Source of the DNA: an uncultured bacterium
GTDB taxonomy: Bacteria > Elusimicrobiota > Elusimicrobia > Elusimicrobiales > Elusimicrobiaceae
Direction of reading: 5' to 3'
Assembly: GCA_949294095.1 (NCBI GenBank)
Contig: CASFFZ010000007.1
Span: forward strand, 1 to 64,000
Length of the DNA: 64,000 bases
Below the pieces are notes generated by a model. The model did not search any database, had not been told where the DNA came from, and worked only from the letters and a program-made list of their open reading frames with translations. The translations under genes and the position numbers were made by a program. Of this stretch, positions 49,733 through 58,835 are shown piece by piece (position 1 is the stretch's first letter; each line of letters begins with the position of its first letter).

Positions 49733-51526
49733 ATGTTTGTTTGTGAAGATCAGTATGATGTCATTGTGATTGGGGGCGGGCATGCCGGCTGCGAGGCCGC
49801 ATTGGCGGCGGCCAAACTGGGCGCCAAAACCCTGTTGCTTAGCCAAAGCTTGGATACGATTGCCCAAATGTCGTGCAATCCCTCTATCGGCGGGATTGCC
49901 AAAGGCCAAATCGTGCGCGAAATTGACGCGCTGGGCGGAGCCATGGGGCGCGTAACCGATCACGCCGCCCTGCATTACCATATGCTCAACACCGGCAAAG
50001 GCCCGGCCGTGCATTCCCCGCGCGTGCAGTGCGACAAAAAAGTCTATCAATTTACCTTCAAGCATTTTCTGGAGCTCCAGCCCAACCTGGATATCATGCA
50101 GGACGAAGCCGTCAAAATTTCCGTCTCCGACAACGCGGTAGACGGCGTGCTGACGCTTCGCAACACGTTTTACCACACTAAAAGCGTGATTTTGACCACG
50201 GGCACTTTTTTGGCGGGGACGATTCACATCGGCACGGAAATGTTCCGCGGCGGCCGCTACAACGATATGCCTTCGGACGGGCTGGCCAAAAACCTGCGGG
50301 AAGAGCTGAAACTAAATATCCTGCGCTTTAAAACGGGCACGCCGATGCGCATTAACGCCCGCGGGCTGGATTATTCCAAATTCCGCCTCCAGCCGTCCGA
50401 CAATCCGCTCCAGCCCATTTCGCATTTTACGGACGTAACCGAACAGTCCAAACGCACTTTTTTAAGCTGCTACATCACCCGCACCACCCTGGAAACGGAC
50501 AAAATTCTGCGCAGCAATTTCCAACGCTCCGCCATGTACAGCGGCAACATTCACAGCTTGGGGCCGCGGTATTGTCCGTCGGTGGAAGATAAAATCAAAA
50601 AATTTCCGGACGTTACCAGCCACCCGCTCTTTTTGGAGCCGGAAGGCTTTCACACCGAGGAATTTTATATACAAGGCTTTTCCACCAGCATGCCCGAAGA
50701 CGTTCAGCGCGCGCTGATTAAATCCGTCCCAGGCATGGAAAAAGCCGCCATTACGCGGCCCGGATATGCCATTGAGTACGATTTTTCCGACCCGCGCGAT
50801 TTGTTCCCTTCGCTGGAAAGCAAGCGGATCCCCGGGCTGTTTATGGCGGGGCAGATTAACGGCACCACCGGCTACGAAGAGGCCGGCGGGCAGGGTATTA
50901 TGGCGGGCATCAACGCCGCGCTGAAGGTGCAAGGCAAAGAGCCTTTCGTCCTGCGGCGCGACGAAGCCTACATCGGCGTGCTGATTGACGATTTAATCAA
51001 CAAAGGCGTCAACGAACCGTACCGGATGTTTACCTCCCGGGCGGAATACCGTATTCTGTTGCGCAACGACAATGCAGACCTGCGCCTTATGCCGCACGCC
51101 TTTAAACTGGGCATGCTGGACAAAAAATACCAAGCGCCCTTTGAAAAATACAAAGCGCTGTGCCAAAAACTGATTGACCACCCCAACGCCCCGGCGGACG
51201 AAGACGAAACGGAACTCTTCCCCTGGACGGTGCAAAAAGCCCGCACCCACGCGGATATTTATCACAAATACGCCGGCTATTACGAGCGCAACAAAAAAGA
51301 CGCCCAGCGGCTGGCCGAAATGGACAGCGTCAAAATTCCCGAAGGGTTTGACCCGTCCTCCGTGCGCGGGCTGTTGTTTGAAAGCGCCCAAAAGCTGGCG
51401 GCGGTAAAACCGCAAACCTTGGGCCAAGCCGGCCGCATTCCGGGCGTAACGCCGGCGGATTTGCAGCTTTTGGCCGTGCATATTGAACGCTTTAGGAGGC
51501 TTAAAAATGCAAAAGCAGCTCATTGA
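49733..51526 (+). CDS. mnmG: tRNA uridine-5-carboxymethylaminomethyl(34) synthesis enzyme MnmG
   Basis: The FAD-dependent partner of MnmE, 597 residues: GGGHAGCEAALAAAKLGAKTLLL (13-35), CNPSIGGIAKGQIVREIDALGG, a central FAD/tRNA region (AGQINGTTGYEEAGGQG) and the C-terminal helical tail. It is slightly shorter than the common 620-630. rsmG starts inside its last 20 bases. Confidence 0.97.
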   Translation: MFVCEDQYDVIVIGGGHAGCEAALAAAKLGAKTLLLSQSLDTIAQMSCNPSIGGIAKGQIVREIDALGGAMGRVTDHAALHYHMLNTGKGPAVHSPRVQCDKKVYQFTFKHFLELQPNLDIMQDEAVKISVSDNAVDGVLTLRNTFYHTKSVILTTGTFLAGTIHIGTEMFRGGRYNDMPSDGLAKNLREELKLNILRFKTGTPMRINARGLDYSKFRLQPSDNPLQPISHFTDVTEQSKRTFLSCYITRTTLETDKILRSNFQRSAMYSGNIHSLGPRYCPSVEDKIKKFPDVTSHPLFLEPEGFHTEEFYIQGFSTSMPEDVQRALIKSVPGMEKAAITRPGYAIEYDFSDPRDLFPSLESKRIPGLFMAGQINGTTGYEEAGGQGIMAGINAALKVQGKEPFVLRRDEAYIGVLIDDLINKGVNEPYRMFTSRAEYRILLRNDNADLRLMPHAFKLGMLDKKYQAPFEKYKALCQKLIDHPNAPADEDETELFPWTVQKARTHADIYHKYAGYYERNKKDAQRLAEMDSVKIPEGFDPSSVRGLLFESAQKLAAVKPQTLGQAGRIPGVTPADLQLLAVHIERFRRLKNAKAAH

Positions 51527-52157
51527 TTTTGCGGCCCGGGCGGGCTTGCCGCTTTCCACAGAGCAAGCAGATCGGCTGGTGCAATATGCCAAGCTGGTGT
51601 GGGGAAAAAAGGATTTTTTAAATTTAACCAGCGCCTCCAGCTTGGAAGAAATTCTCTCCCGCCATATTTGCGACGGCTTAACCGCCGCCGCCAAAATTTA
51701 CGCCATGGCGCATATTAAAAATCTTTCTTCCTGCCACGCGGCGGATGCCGGCGCCGGGGCGGGATATATCGGCCTCACGCTGGCCGTTGCTTTGCCGCAG
51801 GCGCAGGTAACGCTGATTGAAAGCCTGGAAAAACGCTGTTCGTTTATGAACTGGGCCCTCTTGCAGCTGGGCCTTTCCAACGCCAAAGTAAAAAAAGTGC
51901 GGCTGGGGCAGGGAACCAAATTTGCCTTTGATTTTTTAACCGAGCGCGCCATGGGCCAGCTGCCCGATATTTTGGCGGCTTGTTTAAGCGCCGTAAAACC
52001 GGGGGGCGTGTTTATCGCGTTTCAGGGGGAACACCCACAGACGGACGCGTGCGACCCGCACGCCTGCGGTGCGGTGCTTTTGGGCGTAGAACGCTACAGT
52101 TTGCCGTGCGACGATAAAAAACGCCATTTGGCACTGTTTGAAAAACACGAAGCATAA
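51507..52157 (+). CDS. rsmG: 16S rRNA (guanine527-N7)-methyltransferase
   Basis: RsmG (GidB) methylates G527 of 16S rRNA. The 216 residues carry the SAM-binding segment ADAGAGAGYIGLTLAVALP and LIESLEKRCSFMNWAL. ATG 51507 with an AGGAGG site overlaps mnmG by 20 bases. The parAB genes that often follow rsmG are replaced by a metallopeptidase gene. Confidence 0.94.
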   Translation: MQKQLIDFAARAGLPLSTEQADRLVQYAKLVWGKKDFLNLTSASSLEEILSRHICDGLTAAAKIYAMAHIKNLSSCHAADAGAGAGYIGLTLAVALPQAQVTLIESLEKRCSFMNWALLQLGLSNAKVKKVRLGQGTKFAFDFLTERAMGQLPDILAACLSAVKPGGVFIAFQGEHPQTDACDPHACGAVLLGVERYSLPCDDKKRHLALFEKHEA

Positions 52158-52160
52158 AAT

Positions 52161-53510
52161 ATGATTAAGAAATTCGTCATTTTCCTATGGATTTTGGCTG
52201 CGGTGCTGATAGCACCGCCGCTATTGCGTTCGTTCGGATTAAGTCCAAAGGAAATGGTGAAAGACCTTTTTGCGCCTGCGCCGCGGCCGGACGTGATAGA
52301 GCCCGTAAAACCGGCTACCGTCAAACCGGTTCCGCTGGAGCCGGCGGCGGCCCCCCAAGAAGACGAACGCGGCCGCGCGCGCGAACTGCGGCCGGAAATT
52401 TCCGTTCCGCCCATGCCGCAATCGCGGCCGCAAGGCACTCCCGCAGCAAAAGCCGATGAAAAACAATTTAACGAAATGATTTCCGGCCTGGAAAATATCG
52501 TCAGCATTGCACCGGAAGAAAGCATAGAAGATTTGCCCGCGCAGGTCTTCCGCCCCGCCGATTCCGCCCAAAAAGTGCGCTGGATGCCGCCGCCGCCCGG
52601 CTTTTTGACGGCGGATACGTTCAACTATCTGATTTACCGCGAAAAAAACCCGGTTACGCCCACCATTAAAACCGTGCTGGACAATATACACGGCAATTTA
52701 ATGTTGGACTTAACCCCGTTTACGATCATCATTAAACCCAACAAAATTTTAGTCATGCTGTTTGGCCAAAAGAACAGCTATATGGCCTTTACCAAACGCC
52801 CGGCGTGGTCGGGGGCGTCGTCCGATTTGCGGGCGGACACAATGTACGTGATTGAGGGGGACAATTTCTACCCGCTGTCCGTGCACGAGCTGACGCACTT
52901 GTATTTTGACGGGTATTTCCTGCCTACAATCTCGCCGCTGTGGCTGTCGGAAGGGATGGCGGTATATATGCAAATTAACACCACCAAGCAAAAACCCAGC
53001 TGGGTAGACCGCAGCCTGCGCCGTATTTTAAAAGGGGAATTTATTCCGTTTGAGGAAATGACCGTGTTGGAAACGCTGAATGATTACAGCACCGCTCAGG
53101 CCGAGCTCTGGTACACGCAAGCTTACAGCGTAGTGTCCTATCTGCTTAAAACCCGCAGCCGGGATGAATTTTACCGTTTCTGCAACGAACTGAAAGCCAA
53201 AACGCCCTTGCACCAGGCGCTCTACCGCGCGTATGGCATGCCGTTTAACCGCATCAGCGTGCTGGAAAATGTATGGCGGCACGATTTGCAAAAAGCGTAC
53301 GAGGAAGGAAAAATTTTGCAGTCGGACGCGAAAAAAGCCTCCGCTCCCGCCCAACGCCCGGCCGCAGCTCAAGCAGCCGGAAAGCCCGTGTCCAACCCGG
53401 CGCCTGCACGGCCGTCCGTCCAAAAATCCAGCCAACCGGCCCCGCAGAAAACCAAAATTAATAAATTGCAAATGGTGCCCACCAACTCCTATAAAGGAGG
53501 TTTTAACTGA
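52161..53510 (+). CDS. Membrane-anchored gluzincin-like metallopeptidase
   Basis: A 449-residue protein with one N-terminal membrane helix (about 3-22), a Pro/Ala-rich linker (35-100), a peptidase-like domain with H242-E-L-T-H246 and a second Glu at E264 (LSEGMAVYM), the HExxH...E layout of the peptidase MA/gluzincin group, and an Ala/Pro/Gln-rich tail. The catalytic domain should face the periplasm. It sits between rsmG and rsmH and overlaps rsmH by one base (TGATG-like junction), so it is co-expressed with the septal peptidoglycan genes; a role in envelope maturation at division is an inference. Confidence 0.82.
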   Translation: MIKKFVIFLWILAAVLIAPPLLRSFGLSPKEMVKDLFAPAPRPDVIEPVKPATVKPVPLEPAAAPQEDERGRARELRPEISVPPMPQSRPQGTPAAKADEKQFNEMISGLENIVSIAPEESIEDLPAQVFRPADSAQKVRWMPPPPGFLTADTFNYLIYREKNPVTPTIKTVLDNIHGNLMLDLTPFTIIIKPNKILVMLFGQKNSYMAFTKRPAWSGASSDLRADTMYVIEGDNFYPLSVHELTHLYFDGYFLPTISPLWLSEGMAVYMQINTTKQKPSWVDRSLRRILKGEFIPFEEMTVLETLNDYSTAQAELWYTQAYSVVSYLLKTRSRDEFYRFCNELKAKTPLHQALYRAYGMPFNRISVLENVWRHDLQKAYEEGKILQSDAKKASAPAQRPAAAQAAGKPVSNPAPARPSVQKSSQPAPQKTKINKLQMVPTNSYKGGFN

Positions 53511-54400
53511 TGAGCGAAAACTGGGTTCACATTCCCATTATGGCGCCGCTGATTGCGGATTTCTTGTTAACCACCCCCCAAGGCGTATATGTAGACGGCA
53601 CGCTGGGGCTGGGGGGGCATACTAAATTTTTCTTAAACCGTTTGGGGCCGCAGGCCCGCATTTTGGGCTTTGATAAGGACGAAGAAGCCCTGCAAATAGC
53701 GCGCCAGCGCGTAAACGACCCCCGCTTGCTTGCTTTTCACGCCAGCTATACCCAAGCCCCGCAGGAACTGCACAAGCTGGGCCTTGCCGGGGCGGACGGC
53801 GCCTTGTTTGATTTGGGCCTCAGTTCCTATCAGCTGGACAACCCCCAACGGGGCTTTAGCATCGTGCACGACGGGCCGCTTGATATGCGTTTTGACCGTC
53901 AAAACCCGCTGAGTGCGCAGGTAATCGTCAACACCTGGCCCATGGACGAGCTGGAACGCATTTTAAAAGAATACGGCGAAGAGCGCAACGCCACGGCGAT
54001 TGCGTTGGCCATTATGAAGGCCCGCCGCCAGCAGCCCCTGCAAACCACCGCTCAGCTGGCCAAACTGGTGGAACAAGTCTACGGCGGCAAACGCGGCAAA
54101 ACGCACCCCGCCACCCAAACTTTCCAAGCCCTGCGCATTGCCTGCAACCGGGAATTGGAAACGGTGGAAAGCGCCTTGGGCGCGCTGGGGGATATTGTAA
54201 AACCCGGCGGGCGGGCGGCCATCCTTACGTTCCACTCGCTGGAAGACCGGTTGGTCAAAAACCGTTTTAAAGAATTGGCCCGCAGCGGGGAGTGGCTGCT
54301 TGTCAACAAACACGCCATTTCCGCGCCGTACGAAGAGGTACGCCAAAACCGGCGGGCCCGAAGCGCAAAACTGCGGGTAATTGAAAGGATTAAATTATGA
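53510..54400 (+). CDS. rsmH: 16S rRNA (cytosine1402-N4)-methyltransferase
   Basis: RsmH (MraW), first gene of the division/cell-wall group. The 296 residues begin with HIPIMAPLIADFL and VDGTLGLGGHTKFFL (SAM site) and contain FDLGLSSYQLDNPQRGFS and LTFHSLEDRLVKNRFK. No mraZ precedes it. Its stop overlaps ftsL. Confidence 0.97.
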   Translation: MSENWVHIPIMAPLIADFLLTTPQGVYVDGTLGLGGHTKFFLNRLGPQARILGFDKDEEALQIARQRVNDPRLLAFHASYTQAPQELHKLGLAGADGALFDLGLSSYQLDNPQRGFSIVHDGPLDMRFDRQNPLSAQVIVNTWPMDELERILKEYGEERNATAIALAIMKARRQQPLQTTAQLAKLVEQVYGGKRGKTHPATQTFQALRIACNRELETVESALGALGDIVKPGGRAAILTFHSLEDRLVKNRFKELARSGEWLLVNKHAISAPYEEVRQNRRARSAKLRVIERIKL

Positions 54401-54654
54401 AAATTTTCGGCATGGTATTTGTATTGGCGTTATTTCTCTTTGGCGTGGCGGTGATGCGTATTGAAATCAACCGTTCGGGCCGCACGATCAGCCAACTGCA
54501 AAATGAAGTGGAAATTAAAGAAGCGCGCAACCAATACCTGCAGCTGGAAATTTCCCGCATGTCCGGGCCGGGCAGCATCATGCGCCTGGCGGAAGAAAAG
54601 CTGGGCATGGTGCCGGCCAAACCGCATGAAATTGTAGTACTGGAAGAAAAATAA
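54397..54654 (+). CDS. ftsL: FtsL-like cell division protein
   Basis: 85 residues: a short N-terminus, one membrane helix (about 3-20), then a periplasmic coiled coil (ISQLQNEVEIKEARNQYLQLEISRM) and a GSIMRLAEEKLGMVP ending, the FtsL/DivIC pattern. Identity rests on this architecture and its place between rsmH and ftsI rather than on strong sequence conservation. Confidence 0.88.
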   Translation: MKIFGMVFVLALFLFGVAVMRIEINRSGRTISQLQNEVEIKEARNQYLQLEISRMSGPGSIMRLAEEKLGMVPAKPHEIVVLEEK

Positions 54655-54656
54655 AT

Positions 54657-56351
54657 ATGTTTAAAAGAAAGGCTGCTTCTCCCTTTGTGTTCAACGTCAA
54701 AAACCGCATGCGCGTGGCGGGCCTGGTGATTTTGCTGGCGCCGCTGTGCATTTTTGTGCGGCTGTTTTATATGCAGACGTTTTTGTATGAAGAATTTTCC
54801 TCCAAGGCCGAGCGCGCCATTTATAACTATTTGGCGGAAGACCGCCTGCGCGGCAAAATTTTGGACGTAAACGGCCGCGAACTGGCCGAGTCCGTCCGCA
54901 CCCATTCCTGCGGGGTAAACAAACGCTACGTGCAGGATAAAAACAAAACGGTGGCCTTCCTTTCCGAAACATTGGAAATGCCCAAACGGCGCATTTTGGA
55001 AAAATGGAACCGTGCGTCTAACTTCTTCTTTGTGGCCAAAAAAATCAAACCGGATAAATACATCAAAATTTCCCAAATTTTACGCACTAAATTGGGGCAG
55101 GGGCTGGAACTAACCCCCGAATACGAGCGCATCCACCCGTACGGAAACAGCGCCATTGATTTAATCGGGGCGTCCAATTCCAAAAATTTCGGTCTGTCGG
55201 GCATTGAGCAGATGTACAACCGCGAGCTGAGCCAAGACATCAGCAAAAAACGCGCCAAACGGGCCCGCCGCGGCGAAATTATTTACGACCGCAAACTAAA
55301 AGAAGAACTTTCCGTGGCCAACGTCTATTTAACCATTGACGCCGTAGCCCAGTTTTACGCCGAAAACGCCCTTAAAAAAGAGGTGGAAGCCATCGGCGCC
55401 GAACACGGCATCGCTATTGTGCAAGACCCCAAAACGGGCAAAATTCTGGCGGCGGCTTCCTATCCGGCCAAAGACGGGCAGTCGCTCGCGTTCCAATTTA
55501 CGTACGAGCCGGGCTCCACCTTTAAAAGCATTGCCATTTCCTCGGCGCTGGATGCGGGCGTAGTGCACATTACCGACCAGATTGATATGTCCGAGCGCAA
55601 GTGGGAAGTGGCCCGCGGCGTGGTGATAAGAGACAACCAACATAAAAAAGACTTCCTGACGATTCCGGAAATTTTGCAGCTTTCCTCCAACATCGGCGCG
55701 GGGAAAATTGCGCTGGAACTGGGCGCCAAAAATTTATTTTATTATCTCAAAGCCTTTGGCTTTGGCACCAAAACGGACATCAATTTTAACGGCGAATCCA
55801 AAGGCAATGTGCCCCCTTACAGCCGCTGGACGGTGGTGGACACCGCCACCAAAGGCTACGGCTACGGCGTGGCGGTAACGCCTATCCAGCTGATTAACGC
55901 CTATTCCGCCATTGCCAACGGCGGCATTTTGATGCAGCCGCATATCATTGACCGCATTGAATATGCCGGCGGAAAAGTGGAAGAGAAATCCAAACCCGTC
56001 AGAATCCGCCGCGTACTCAAAGAAGAAACCACCGACATCATGAAAAAAGCCCTGCAAAGCGTGGTGGAAGTGGGTTCCGGCAAGCGGGCGCAAATTAAAG
56101 GCTATACCGTAGCGGGGAAAACCGGCACCGCCGAAAAACTAAGCAAAGAAGGCGGCTACGCCAAGCGGCAGCATATTGTGTCGTTCTGCGGGTTTGCCCC
56201 CGTGTCCGACCCGCAGTTTACGGTGCTTGTCGTGCTGGATAACCCGACTAAGTACTCTTTCGGCAGCAGCACCGCGGCACCCGTATTTAAGGAAATTATG
56301 GAGCGGATGCTGGCCATGAAAGGCGTGGCGCCGGATCAAACCGATTTTTGA
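54657..56351 (+). CDS. ftsI: Septal penicillin-binding protein (class B)
   Basis: The 564-residue transpeptidase has one membrane helix (about 18-38), a pedestal domain (RLRGKILDVNGRELAESV) and the penicillin-binding domain with S287-T-F-K290, SSN (about 342) and K488-TGT. It cross-links septal peptidoglycan with FtsW, encoded three genes on. No PASTA domains. Confidence 0.95.
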   Translation: MFKRKAASPFVFNVKNRMRVAGLVILLAPLCIFVRLFYMQTFLYEEFSSKAERAIYNYLAEDRLRGKILDVNGRELAESVRTHSCGVNKRYVQDKNKTVAFLSETLEMPKRRILEKWNRASNFFFVAKKIKPDKYIKISQILRTKLGQGLELTPEYERIHPYGNSAIDLIGASNSKNFGLSGIEQMYNRELSQDISKKRAKRARRGEIIYDRKLKEELSVANVYLTIDAVAQFYAENALKKEVEAIGAEHGIAIVQDPKTGKILAAASYPAKDGQSLAFQFTYEPGSTFKSIAISSALDAGVVHITDQIDMSERKWEVARGVVIRDNQHKKDFLTIPEILQLSSNIGAGKIALELGAKNLFYYLKAFGFGTKTDINFNGESKGNVPPYSRWTVVDTATKGYGYGVAVTPIQLINAYSAIANGGILMQPHIIDRIEYAGGKVEEKSKPVRIRRVLKEETTDIMKKALQSVVEVGSGKRAQIKGYTVAGKTGTAEKLSKEGGYAKRQHIVSFCGFAPVSDPQFTVLVVLDNPTKYSFGSSTAAPVFKEIMERMLAMKGVAPDQTDF

Positions 56352-56397
56352 TGTTCCCCGTAAGGGCGTATGCAGTTGATTTTTGTAAGGAGTATGT

Positions 56398-57741
56398 ATG
56401 AAGCTTAATTTAACCGTCAGTAAAATTGCCCAAATTACCCATGCGGAGCTGGTATCCTCCCATCCTCAGACCGTTGTTACTTCTTTTGTAACGGATTCCC
56501 GCGTCATCCGCCCAGGCGATGCGTTCCTCGCGCTGAAAGGCAAAAATCACGACGCCCGCCAATTTATTCCCCAAGTCTTGCAGAAAGGCGCCAGCGTGGT
56601 GCTGGCCGAAAAAGGGTTTACCCTTCCCGCCGGTTCCGACGCCTCGTTTTTGCTGGTGGACGATTCTTTAAAAGCCCTCCAGGCCCTTGCCAAATACCAC
56701 CGCCTAAACAGCACCCTCAAAGTGGCCGCCATTACCGGCTCTAACGGCAAAAGCACCACCAAACAAATGCTGCGCGCCATTTGCGAAACGGCGGGGGAAA
56801 CCATTGCCAATATGGGCAATTTCAACAATCAGTTCGGGGTGCCGTTTTCGCTCTTGGAAATTCAGCCCAAACACCAGTACGGCGTTTTTGAGCTGGGGGC
56901 TTCCCACCCCGGCGACATCCGCGAAATTGCTTCGCTGGCGGTGCCGGACGTGGCGGTAATTACCAATGTGTCGGCGGCGCATTTGGAGTTTTTCCACGAT
57001 TTGGAAACCGTCTATCAAACCAAAACCGAAATTGCCCAATGCCTCAACAGCGGCGGGACGCTTGTGTATAATGCAGACGATCCCCTGCTCGCCCGCTTAA
57101 AAACCCAATACAAAGGCAAAAGCCTTTCGTTCGGGTTTCATCCGGGGGCGGATTTACAGATTTTGGAAACGGAAAAATTTTCCTTTACCTATAAAGGCGA
57201 GGCCTATGTGCTGGATGTAATACTGCAGCGCCACGACAAACTAAATGCCGCCGCCGCCGCAGCTGCTGCCATTGCGCTGGGGCTGTATATGGACAACGTA
57301 AAAAAAGGCCTCCTTTCCTATACCCCTATGCCCATGCGCATGGAAAGATTGCATAAAGAAGGAGTAGAATTTATTTTGGACTGCTACAACGCCAACCCCG
57401 CCAGTATGCAAAACGCGCTGGAAATTTTGGGGCGGGAAACCGCCTCCCCGCGTATTGCCGTGCTGGGCGATATGAAAGAACTGGGGGAAACGTCCAAAGA
57501 ATACCACCGCCTGATTGCGCGCCAACTGCAGGACAACGGGGTGGAATACGCGTTTTTGGCTGGGCCGGAAATGAAATATGCATATGAAAAATTAAAAGAC
57601 GCCCCCGGCATCAAAACGTTCTACTCGCTCACGCCCAGCGGCTGGACGAAGGAACTTTCCGCCGCGCTTAAAAAAGGCGGCACGTGCCTGGTAAAAGCGT
57701 CCCGTGCGATGAATTTTGAAAATATACTTAAGGAGATTTAA
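56398..57741 (+). CDS. murF: UDP-MurNAc-tripeptide D-Ala-D-Ala ligase
   Basis: MurF adds D-Ala-D-Ala. The 447 residues show TGSNGKSTTKQM (about 115-126, ATP loop), NNQFGVPFSLL and ELGASHPGDI, which are MurF rather than MurE features. An AAGGAG site precedes ATG 56398. murE, normally just upstream, is not in the 46-base gap or anywhere in the window. Confidence 0.95.
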   Translation: MKLNLTVSKIAQITHAELVSSHPQTVVTSFVTDSRVIRPGDAFLALKGKNHDARQFIPQVLQKGASVVLAEKGFTLPAGSDASFLLVDDSLKALQALAKYHRLNSTLKVAAITGSNGKSTTKQMLRAICETAGETIANMGNFNNQFGVPFSLLEIQPKHQYGVFELGASHPGDIREIASLAVPDVAVITNVSAAHLEFFHDLETVYQTKTEIAQCLNSGGTLVYNADDPLLARLKTQYKGKSLSFGFHPGADLQILETEKFSFTYKGEAYVLDVILQRHDKLNAAAAAAAAIALGLYMDNVKKGLLSYTPMPMRMERLHKEGVEFILDCYNANPASMQNALEILGRETASPRIAVLGDMKELGETSKEYHRLIARQLQDNGVEYAFLAGPEMKYAYEKLKDAPGIKTFYSLTPSGWTKELSAALKKGGTCLVKASRAMNFENILKEI

Positions 57742-57746
57742 CCCCG

Positions 57747-58832
57747 ATGTTATACTATCTTTCGTTATTCACAGGCGACATTAGCTTTTTAAATATCTTT
57801 AGCTATATCACCTTCCGCACCGGCGCGGCGATTGTTACGTCTTTTTTGCTGACGCTCCTGATCGGCCCCAAGGTGGTGGCCAAGCTGCGTTCGTATAAGA
57901 TTCAGCAGATTGAACGCGAATACGGCCCGGCCTCGCACCTTTCTAAAAGCGGCACGCCTACGATGGGGGGAATTTTGATTTTTGCAAGCCTGGTCGTCAG
58001 CGTTTTGTTATGGGCGCGGTGGGACAACAATTATATTTGGCTGCTGCTCTTTACCACGGTTACGCTGGGCATTGCGGGTGTAATGGACGATTATACCAAA
58101 CTGGTAAAAAAGAACCCGGAAGGGATGAAATCCTCCATCAAACTGGCCATTCAGCTGTTTACGGCCGTGGTGGTGGTGGGATATCTGGCCCTGAATCCGC
58201 CCAACGGCAACTATACCACTTCGCTTATTATTCCGTATATGAGCAAGATGTTTGTGGATTTGTCCGTTTTTTATTTTGCGTTTGCCATGTTGGTGATTGT
58301 GGGTTCCTCCAACGCTACGAATTTAACGGACGGCCTGGACGGGCTGGCCAGCGGATGCATGGTGTTTACGGCGGCTACCTATGCCATTTTTGCTTATCTG
58401 GCGGGCAACGTCAATTTTTCCGATTATTTAAAAATTATTTACGTGCCCGGCGCGGGGGAAATTACCGTATTTATGGGGGCCCTGATCGGCGCGTGTTTGG
58501 GTTTCTTGTGGTTTAACGCGTATCCGGCGCAAGTGTTTATGGGGGATACGAGCTCGCTGTTTTTGGGCGGCGTCATCGGCACGGCTTCGCTGTGCGTCAA
58601 GCAAGAGCTGTTGCTGCCGATCGCCGGCGGTATTTTTGTGCTGGAAACGCTCTCCGTCATGCTGCAAATGGGATATTTTAAACTTACCCACGGCAAGCGG
58701 CTTTTTAAAATGGCGCCCATACACCACCATTTTGAACTCTTAGGCGTGCCGGAACCGAAAGTCATCGTGCGCTTTTGGATTGTGGGCGCCATGCTGATGC
58801 TGCTGGCGCTGGCGTCGTTAAAAAGCAGGTAA
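57747..58832 (+). CDS. mraY: Phospho-MurNAc-pentapeptide transferase
   Basis: MraY makes lipid I from undecaprenyl phosphate. It has 361 residues, about ten helices, MDDYTKLVKKN (cytoplasmic loop Asp pair), NATNLTDGLDGLA and PIHHHFELLG. It begins 5 bases after murF. Confidence 0.97.
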   Translation: MLYYLSLFTGDISFLNIFSYITFRTGAAIVTSFLLTLLIGPKVVAKLRSYKIQQIEREYGPASHLSKSGTPTMGGILIFASLVVSVLLWARWDNNYIWLLLFTTVTLGIAGVMDDYTKLVKKNPEGMKSSIKLAIQLFTAVVVVGYLALNPPNGNYTTSLIIPYMSKMFVDLSVFYFAFAMLVIVGSSNATNLTDGLDGLASGCMVFTAATYAIFAYLAGNVNFSDYLKIIYVPGAGEITVFMGALIGACLGFLWFNAYPAQVFMGDTSSLFLGGVIGTASLCVKQELLLPIAGGIFVLETLSVMLQMGYFKLTHGKRLFKMAPIHHHFELLGVPEPKVIVRFWIVGAMLMLLALASLKSR

Positions 58833-58835
58833 ACT

